Source: Thermotoga sp.
Lineage (GTDB): Bacteria; Thermotogota; Thermotogae; B21-G9
Direction of reading: 5' to 3'
Assembly: GCA_003641545.1 (NCBI GenBank)
Contig: QNAU01000054.1
Span: 1-7,918, forward strand
Length of the DNA: 7,918 nucleotides
A model generated the notes under the pieces. The model did no database searches, was not told where the DNA came from, and was given only the letters and a program-made list of their open reading frames with translations. Made by a program: the position numbers and the translations under genes. This document shows, in pieces, positions 1 through 7,918 of the stretch (position 1 is the first letter of the stretch; each line of letters opens with the position of its first letter).

Positions 1-566
1 AGGGGAAGAACATTACGATCTGATCTCCGCTTTCCAGAAGAGCATCAGGGGGAGTGATCCAGATGCGGCGTTGTATTATCTTGCGAGGATGCTGGAAGCT
101 GGTGAAGATCCTCTCTACATAGCGAGAAGACTCATACGATGTGCAAGTGAAGATATAGGACTTGCGGATCCAATGGCTCTTCTCCTCGCAGTTTCAGCTT
201 ACCAGGCGGTGTATTACACGGGGATGCCGGAAGCGACGACTGCGTTGGCTGAGGCGACGGTGTATTTGTCATATGCCCCCAAGAGCAACTCTCTCTATGT
301 GGCTTACGAGAAGGCGGTTGAAATAGCTAAGAAAACTCCTAATGAACCAGTTCCTTTGAAGCTCAGAAATCCGGTGACGGGCTTGATGAAATCCATGGGA
401 TACGGTGAGGATTACAAGTACGCGCACGATTACGAAGGTGGGTTCGTGAGGGACAATTATCTTCCGGATCGATTGAAAGGGATCATTTTCTACAAACCTA
501 CGAAAAGAGGAAAAGAGAAGAAGATAGCGGAGAGGTTGGAGAAACTCTGGAAGGGAATGAAGAATT

Positions 567-595
<29 letters not shown>
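1..595 (+). CDS. rarA: Replication-associated recombination protein A (RarA/MgsA), C-terminal part, 5'-truncated by window edge
   Basis: The open frame is already running at the left edge (first full codon at base 2) and 197 residues are visible before the TGA at 593-595. RarA/MgsA (WHIP/Mgs1 family) is a clamp-loader-like AAA+ ATPase that acts at stalled replication forks. The ATPase core with the Walker motifs lies upstream and is not visible. The seen part matches the C-terminal helical and tetramerisation region: [20 protein letters not shown], then [20 protein letters not shown], then the SEDIGLADP motif, and near the end NYLPDRLKG followed by a Lys/Glu-rich tail. These are family hallmarks that I recognise by eye. 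A TTG at 71 opens a 174-residue frame but is internal, because the conserved block begins before it. The 3' end overlaps uvrC by 29 bp, which suggests translational coupling with a second DNA-maintenance gene. The full length and true start cannot be given. Confidence 0.9.
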
Positions 596-4223
<3,628 letters not shown>

Positions 4224-4228
4224 TACAT

Positions 4229-5647
4229 TTGGACGATGTGAGGGTGAGGTTTGCCCCAAGCCCGACAGGTTACCTTCACGTGGGTGGTGCGAGAACCGCT
4301 CTATTCAATTTTTTGTTTGCGAGAAACAAAGGTGGAAGGTTCATATTGAGGATAGAAGATACCGACCTGGAACGCTCCACGCGTGAACATGAGAGAAGAT
4401 TGATGGATTCTCTGAGATGGTTGAAGATGGAATGGGATGAGGGTCCGGATGTTGGAGGAGATTATGGACCATACAGGCAGAGTGAGAGACTCGACATATA
4501 CAACGATGTTGTGAGAAAACTCATGGAATTGGGAAAAGCTTATGAGGTTTACGCAACACCTGAAGAAATTGAAAAACTGAGGGAGGATCTCATACGTTCC
4601 GGGAATCTTCCAAGATACAACCGCGATATGCTGACGAAGTTCAACACACCGGATAGGATTGGTAGGATGAGACCAGCCATCTTCTTTGAATTCGAGGATA
4701 AGGAATACGAGTTCGACGATCTGATAAGGGGAAAGATAACCTTCAGAAAAGGGGCGATAGGTGATTTCGTCCTGATGAGAAGCAACGGTCTTCCGACCTA
4801 CAACTTTGCGTGTGTCGTGGATGACCATTTCATGAAGATAACGCATGTCATAAGGGGAGACGACCACCTGTCAAACACCCTGAGACAGCTCGCAATATAC
4901 GAAGCTCTCGGATGGAATCCTCCAAAATTTGCACATGTTTCCACCATACTGGGATCAGATGGTAAGAAACTCAGCAAGAGACACAACGTCAGTTCCATAG
5001 AGGGATACAGGGACAGAGGATACATGCCGGAAGCAATGATAAATTATCTCGTTCTGCTCGGATGGTCACATCCGGAAGGGAAAGAGATAATGGATCTGGA
5101 TGAGATGATAGAGAAATTCTCACTCGACAGGATCAGTGCCAATCCGGCGATGTACGATGAGGGGAAATTGAAATGGATGAATGGTTACTACATAAGAAAT
5201 CTGGATCCAAGAACGATAACCGAGCGAGCCAAAAAATTCATCGTAAAAGCGGGTTATCTCAGGGAAGAGGAATTCGATGAGAAATTCGAATGGGTGGTGA
5301 AGGTCGTCGAATCGGTCAGGAATGGCGTGAATGAACTCTCCGAAATACCATCCAAGATAGATTTTTACTTCATCCCTCCAAAGATGGTTGATCTGAGCGA
5401 TTACGGTGAAGATGTGTTATCGAGTTTGAGAGGATTTCGTGAAGAACTGAAAAAGGTGATGGAGTGGAACGAAGAGGGGATCCGAACGGCATTCAAAGAA
5501 TATTTGAAGAAGGCGAAGGTGAAAAGAAGAGATTTCTACATGGCACTTAGACTGATTCTCACCGGTAGAACCGAGGGACCAGAGTTGCTGACGGTGCTCG
5601 AAGTACTCGGGAAAGATGAGGTTCTGAGGCGGATGTCGCTCTTATGA
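4229..5647 (+). CDS. gltX: Glutamyl-tRNA synthetase (GluRS, 472 aa from TTG)
   Basis: This class I aminoacyl-tRNA synthetase charges tRNA-Glu in the cytoplasm. With TTG 4229 as residue 1, the HIGH-type motif is HVGG (17-20) within VRFAPSPTGYLHVGGARTAL, and the KMSKS-type motif is KKLSKR (246-251). Other family blocks are RIEDTD (41-46), GPYRQSER (80-87), VIRGDDHLSNT (207-217) and YLVLLGWSHPEG (273-284). The helical anticodon-binding half follows and ends in TGRTEGPELLTVLEVLG (445-461). The length is normal (about 465-490 aa). The zinc-binding cysteines of the E. coli type are missing: the corresponding stretch reads AYEVYATPEEI, as in other zinc-free GluRS. Thermotogota often have two GluRS paralogues, one of them non-discriminating, and I cannot tell from the sequence which this is. 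The start could instead be GTG 4220 (3 residues longer, GTGA overlap with the previous stop), but the ribosome site favours TTG. Confidence 0.96.
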   Translation: MDDVRVRFAPSPTGYLHVGGARTALFNFLFARNKGGRFILRIEDTDLERSTREHERRLMDSLRWLKMEWDEGPDVGGDYGPYRQSERLDIYNDVVRKLMELGKAYEVYATPEEIEKLREDLIRSGNLPRYNRDMLTKFNTPDRIGRMRPAIFFEFEDKEYEFDDLIRGKITFRKGAIGDFVLMRSNGLPTYNFACVVDDHFMKITHVIRGDDHLSNTLRQLAIYEALGWNPPKFAHVSTILGSDGKKLSKRHNVSSIEGYRDRGYMPEAMINYLVLLGWSHPEGKEIMDLDEMIEKFSLDRISANPAMYDEGKLKWMNGYYIRNLDPRTITERAKKFIVKAGYLREEEFDEKFEWVVKVVESVRNGVNELSEIPSKIDFYFIPPKMVDLSDYGEDVLSSLRGFREELKKVMEWNEEGIRTAFKEYLKKAKVKRRDFYMALRLILTGRTEGPELLTVLEVLGKDEVLRRMSLL

Positions 5648-5652
5648 CATCC

Positions 5653-5658
5653 GGAGGG
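5653..5658 (+). promoter_or_regulatory. Ribosome binding site between gltX and nadE
   Basis: GGAGGG is the only Shine-Dalgarno-like element in the 22-nt gap before nadE. Four ATGs follow it, at 5661, 5666, 5670 and 5676. The in-frame nadE start at 5670 lies 11 nt from the end of GGAGGG, somewhat long. The out-of-frame ATG at 5666 has near-ideal spacing (7 nt), and ATG 5661 is too close (2 nt). The site is real-looking, but its fit to the annotated start is imperfect. Confidence 0.6.
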
Positions 5659-5669
5659 AGATGAAATGA

Positions 5670-6569
5670 ATGGATATGGAGAGGGAAGAGGAAAGGCTGG
5701 TGAGATTCATAAGGGAATTCACTGAGGAATACGGCTTTGAAGGAGCGGTTGTGGGAGTCAGTGGTGGTGTGGATTCTGCGGTCGTTGCAGGTTTGTCATC
5801 TCTGGCTCTTCCCGGAAAGGTGAGGGCTTTGATTCTCCCAGAGAGGGATTCCTCACCCGAAACCGTGAAGGATGCCAAGCTCGTCTGTGAACATTTCAAG
5901 ATACCATACAAGGTTGTATCAATAACTCCGATTCTGAGGAAGATGGGGGTCTATAAACTTCAATCTTTCTTAGGTTGGTTCGTTCCATACAGTGTGAAGA
6001 AAAAGTACGCTTTGTCAAAGTGGAAAGAGTTTGGCGGTGAAGATGTGTATAACTTGGATCTGTCCATGAAAGGTTCGAAGGAACTTCTCAAAGGGGTTGC
6101 ATACTACAGGGTGAAACACAGGGTCAGGATGTGCATGCTCTATCTTGAGGCTGAAAGATTGAATTACACCGTCGTTGGCACCACGAACAAGACCGAATAT
6201 CTTCTGGGGTTCTACGTTAAGTGGGGTGACGACTCAGCAGATTTAGAACCGTTGATACATCTTTACAAAACTCAGGTTTTCGATCTGGCAAGGGTTCTGG
6301 GTGTTCCCGAGAAAATCATCCAAAAGCCACCATCACCTGATCTGATACCCGGAATAACGGATGAGTTCGCGATAGGCATGAGTTATGAGGAGATAGATGA
6401 ACTTCTTTTAAAATTTGAGAAAAGGGAGTTACCTGATGATGAATCTCCAAAGGTGAGGAGACTGAAAAGAATCCTCGAAGATGCGAAACGCAGAACCTTG
6501 AAGATGGTGAATGTGGAGGATTGGGAACGTGGTGCACATGGAGAGGAAAGGAAGGGAGAAAGCAGTTGA
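5670..6569 (+). CDS. nadE: NH3-dependent NAD(+) synthetase (299 aa)
   Basis: NadE catalyses the last step of NAD synthesis: ATP-dependent amidation of deamido-NAD (NaAD) through an adenylate intermediate, in the cytoplasm. It is an N-type ATP pyrophosphatase: the PP-loop SGGVDS is at 31-36 after VVGV, and LILPERDSSPETVKDAK (54-70) follows. VVGTTNKTEYLLGF (168-181), KWGDDSADLEPL (184-195) and YKTQVFDLARVLGVPEKI (199-216) are the substrate and ATP-binding blocks. No glutaminase (nitrilase) domain is present, so free ammonia is the expected nitrogen source. At 299 aa it is longer than common bacterial NH3-dependent enzymes (about 250-275), mainly from an extra aromatic and Lys-rich segment at about 95-140, plus a charged tail. 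ATG 5670 is the first in-frame start after a TGA at 5667-5669. ATG 5676 is an alternative. The 3' end overlaps the permease by 4 bp (TTGA). Confidence 0.93.
   Translation: MDMEREEERLVRFIREFTEEYGFEGAVVGVSGGVDSAVVAGLSSLALPGKVRALILPERDSSPETVKDAKLVCEHFKIPYKVVSITPILRKMGVYKLQSFLGWFVPYSVKKKYALSKWKEFGGEDVYNLDLSMKGSKELLKGVAYYRVKHRVRMCMLYLEAERLNYTVVGTTNKTEYLLGFYVKWGDDSADLEPLIHLYKTQVFDLARVLGVPEKIIQKPPSPDLIPGITDEFAIGMSYEEIDELLLKFEKRELPDDESPKVRRLKRILEDAKRRTLKMVNVEDWERGAHGEERKGESS
6554..6558 (+). promoter_or_regulatory. Ribosome binding site of the ABC-2 permease, deciding its start
   Basis: GGGAG sits inside a purine-rich run (GGAAAGGAAGGGAGAAAG, 6544-6561) in the last codons of nadE, 7 nt before the TTG at 6566. 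No comparable site precedes the further upstream in-frame TTG at 6521, so TTG 6566 is favoured. Confidence 0.6.
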
Positions 6570-7699
6570 AGGGATTCGGTGTTCTGTTTCAGATTGAGAT
6601 GAAGCAGATACTGCGAAGTAGAATCTTTCTCGTGTCCATCGTCATGATTCCGTTCATCATGCTTTTCATCTTTTCCTTCGACCCGGGTAATTTTTTCCTG
6701 AAAAATGTGAAGGTCGTTTTCTACAACTCCGATCCTTCTCCGCTATCCGCTCTGTTCATAAAATTCGTCTCTTCCTTCTTCAAGGGAGAGAATTTCAAGC
6801 TGATGGAAGACAAGAATAAGATGGAGGAAGAACTCTCCCAGGGAAATATAGACGGTGTGATAGTAATTCCAAAAGGTTTCGCAGATGCAATTCTGAAAGG
6901 GAAGAAGATAGATCTTGAATACATTCCAAGTGTGAAGAATCTCCACACCAGCATATACGTTTACAGGGTTCTGAAGAGCATTCTTGAGGAATTTGCATAC
7001 GTTGTTTTTGTCAGAAACCCGAAGGTCATGGAAGAATTCACACAGAGTCCTCAGCATCCCATACCCGGATTGAAGGTAGTTGGAATAGCGGAGAGAAACT
7101 TCAACTATCCCGCTCTGATGGTTCCAGGTTTGACCGGTCTGCTGGCTCTTTTAACGATAATGATAGGTGTTGGAACCACGATGACGAGGGAGAAGGAGAA
7201 GGGAACACTGGATGTGTTGATAATGTCGTCGATATCCAGTGTGAGCTTGATACTCGCAAAGATACTGGTTCACACGGTGATCGGCATCTTTGAAACGATC
7301 ATACTTCTTATGGGAGGAAGATTCTTGCTTCACGTTAACATACGGAATCCTCTTCTCATACTCTCCCTCATGGTTCTTGGAATCTTGTCATACGCTGGTG
7401 TTGGAATACTCATCTCACTTTTATCCAGATCTTCGGAAGTGAGTTTGACTGTCATTGCAAGTTTGACTTTCCTGATGATAATGGGTTCCGGGGTCTTTTT
7501 TCCCATAGAGAACATGCCGTATCATTTCGGAGAGCTGATGACACTGATACCCCTCACCAGAGTGGTCATGGCTTTGAGGAGAATAGTGATCCTGGGTTAC
7601 GGTATTCGGGAGATAATTCACAGTGTGGAATATTTGGGAGCCTTTTCGGTGGTTTCCACAATGCTGGGAATATGGATCTTCAAGGTCAAATACAGATAA
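6566..7699 (+). CDS. ABC-2 type transporter permease (377 aa from TTG)
   Basis: This is an integral membrane permease of the ABC-2 exporter superfamily (ABC2_membrane_3-like), a class that exports drugs, lipids, polysaccharides or ions such as sodium. The substrate cannot be read from the sequence. The topology fits the family: a membrane segment at about 21-38, a large extracytoplasmic domain at about 45-180, then five segments at about 185-204, 225-249, 262-286, 292-312 and 353-373. The cytoplasmic motif TREKEKGTLDVLIMSS (207-222) after the second segment is the classic ABC-2 signature preceding the coupling region. The start at TTG 6566 overlaps the nadE stop as TTGA, has a GGGAG site at 7 nt and gives a normal short cytoplasmic N-terminus (LFQIEMKQILRSR). 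TTG 6521 would add 15 atypical residues that overlap nadE. No ATPase gene lies in the window, so the partner is encoded elsewhere. The stop is 4 nt from the convergent tRNA-Val 3' end. Confidence 0.88.
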   Translation: MKGFGVLFQIEMKQILRSRIFLVSIVMIPFIMLFIFSFDPGNFFLKNVKVVFYNSDPSPLSALFIKFVSSFFKGENFKLMEDKNKMEEELSQGNIDGVIVIPKGFADAILKGKKIDLEYIPSVKNLHTSIYVYRVLKSILEEFAYVVFVRNPKVMEEFTQSPQHPIPGLKVVGIAERNFNYPALMVPGLTGLLALLTIMIGVGTTMTREKEKGTLDVLIMSSISSVSLILAKILVHTVIGIFETIILLMGGRFLLHVNIRNPLLILSLMVLGILSYAGVGILISLLSRSSEVSLTVIASLTFLMIMGSGVFFPIENMPYHFGELMTLIPLTRVVMALRRIVILGYGIREIIHSVEYLGAFSVVSTMLGIWIFKVKYR

Positions 7700-7703
7700 A
7701 AAA

Positions 7704-7778
7704 TGGTGGGTGCGGCAGGATTTGAACCTGCGACCTCTTCCGCGTCAAGGAAGCGCTCCCCCGCTGAGCTACGCACCC
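7704..7778 (-). tRNA. tRNA-Val (anticodon GAC)
   Basis: A complete cloverleaf reads on the - strand. The acceptor stem is GGGTGCG/CGCACCC, followed by TA at 8-9 and a D stem GCTC/GAGC with loop AGCGGGG. The anticodon stem CTTCC/GGAAG carries the loop TTGACGC, and T arm GCAGG-TTCAAAT-CCTGC closes the fold. All stems are fully paired. Positions 34-36 are GAC, decoding the valine codons GUC and GUU. The discriminator is A and the 3' CCA is encoded (7704-7706). The mature body without CCA is 72 nt. It lies 7 nt downstream of tRNA-Gly and is most likely cotranscribed from the same promoter. A run of six T residues follows on the - strand (7703-7698), overlapping the permease stop codon. It could help terminate transcription, although no separate hairpin precedes it. 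Confidence 0.97.
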
Positions 7779-7785
7779 ACTCAAA

Positions 7786-7858
7786 AGCGGCCGACGGGAC
7801 TCGAACCCGCAACCCTCGGCTTGGAAGGCCGATGCTCTACCAATTGAGCTACGGCCGC
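7786..7858 (-). tRNA. tRNA-Gly (anticodon TCC)
   Basis: A complete 73-nt cloverleaf reads on the - strand. The acceptor stem is GCGGCCG/CGGCCGC, followed by TA at 8-9 and a D stem GCTC/GAGC with loop AATTGGTA. The anticodon stem TCGGC/GCCGA carries the loop CTTCCAA, and the T arm is GCGGG-TTCGAGT-CCCGT with one G-T closing pair. Positions 34-36 are TCC, decoding GGA (and probably GGG) glycine codons. The discriminator is T, as usual for bacterial tRNA-Gly. CCA is not encoded: TTTGAGT follows directly, so CCA must be added by tRNA nucleotidyltransferase, unlike its neighbour tRNA-Val. It is the first gene of the two-tRNA unit, with its 5' end only about 4 nt from the predicted transcription start. 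Confidence 0.97.
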
Positions 7859-7868
7859 GAGCGGAATA

Positions 7869-7898
7869 ATTATAACATTCCGTTGTTCCTGCGGTCAA
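7869..7898 (-). promoter_or_regulatory. Sigma-70-type promoter of the tRNA-Gly/tRNA-Val unit
   Basis: On the - strand a TTGACC -35 box (7898-7893, 5 of 6 consensus) is followed after an 18-bp spacer by a perfect TATAAT -10 box (7874-7869). The predicted start is near G7862, giving a leader of about 4 nt before the tRNA-Gly 5' end at 7858. Position, orientation and quality all fit a strong stable-RNA promoter. It is the only convincing promoter I see in the window. Confidence 0.85.
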
Positions 7899-7901
7899 GC
7901 C

Positions 7902-7913
7902 AATGGTACCATT
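7902..7913. repeat. Perfect 12-bp palindrome upstream of the tRNA promoter
   Basis: AATGGTACCATT equals its own reverse complement and is not extended further (the flanking C/C does not pair). It is centred about 45 bp upstream of the predicted tRNA start and 3 bp beyond the -35 box. That position would suit an activator or operator site, or a site belonging to a gene beyond the right edge. It may also be chance. No function is assigned. Confidence 0.5.
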
Positions 7914-7918
7914 CTCGG

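Noticed and set aside
4301..4867. 188-codon frame on the - strand opposite gltX
   Set aside because: It is fully antisense to strongly conserved GluRS coding sequence, resembles no recognisable family and has low-complexity shadow composition.
7440..7490. Two TTGACT boxes and a GATAAT in the permease gene that might form an internal promoter
   Set aside because: The spacings (about 8-10 and nearly 30 bp) do not suit sigma-70, and there is no gene start downstream on the + strand.
7623..7847. + strand reading frame of 74 codons with phrases such as RPTGLEPATLGLEGRCSTN
   Set aside because: This is the well-known false protein read from the antisense of tRNA genes. It covers both tRNAs and the end of the permease gene.
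7686..7898. - strand frame of 70 codons (GRSSIGRASAFQAEGCGFES)
   Set aside because: It is a translation of the tRNA-Gly and tRNA-Val genes themselves, another common false annotation, with no RBS.

Overview
This window reads as a compact, housekeeping-type chromosomal segment from a thermophilic bacterium, most likely a member of the Thermotogota. That assignment is inference. It rests on the heavy use of AGA/AGG for arginine and ATA for isoleucine, Lys/Glu-rich proteins, strong GGAGGTGAT-type ribosome binding sites, probable TTG starts, tightly overlapping genes, and protein sequences that look Thermotoga-like (CTP synthase, NifX-family protein, GluRS without zinc cysteines). No database search was possible.

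Layout. Positions 1-7699 hold seven same-strand (+) genes with almost no intergenic DNA: the 3' part of rarA/mgsA (cut by the left edge), uvrC, pyrG, a small dinitrogenase-cofactor (NifX/NafY-fold) protein, gltX, an ammonia-dependent nadE, and an ABC-2 type permease. Junctions are overlaps of 29, 11 and 4 bp, then a start that either overlaps by 4 bp or follows within 5 nt, a 22-nt gap, and a final 4-bp overlap. I see no promoter or terminator between them, so they look like one operon. Positions 7704-7858 carry two tRNA genes on the - strand, tRNA-Gly(TCC) followed by tRNA-Val(GAC), driven by a near-consensus sigma-70 promoter at 7869-7898. The tRNA unit converges on the operon: its end lies 4 nt from the permease stop codon. 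The last 20 bases contain a perfect 12-bp palindrome just upstream of the tRNA promoter.

How the genes relate. rarA and uvrC are both genome-maintenance genes (stalled-fork processing and nucleotide excision repair). pyrG, gltX and nadE are ATP-consuming enzymes of glutamine, glutamate or ammonia use (CTP, Glu-tRNA, NAD). The NifX-like protein and the permease have no obvious partner here: there is no nitrogenase gene and no ABC ATPase gene in the window. I found no mobile element, CRISPR array, phage gene or clear novel system. The points most worth checking are the translation-start signals (gltX, nadE, permease), the chain of micro-ORFs between gltX and nadE, an insertion in NadE, the probable Fe-S cysteines in UvrC, the orphan permease, and the tRNA promoter with its palindrome.
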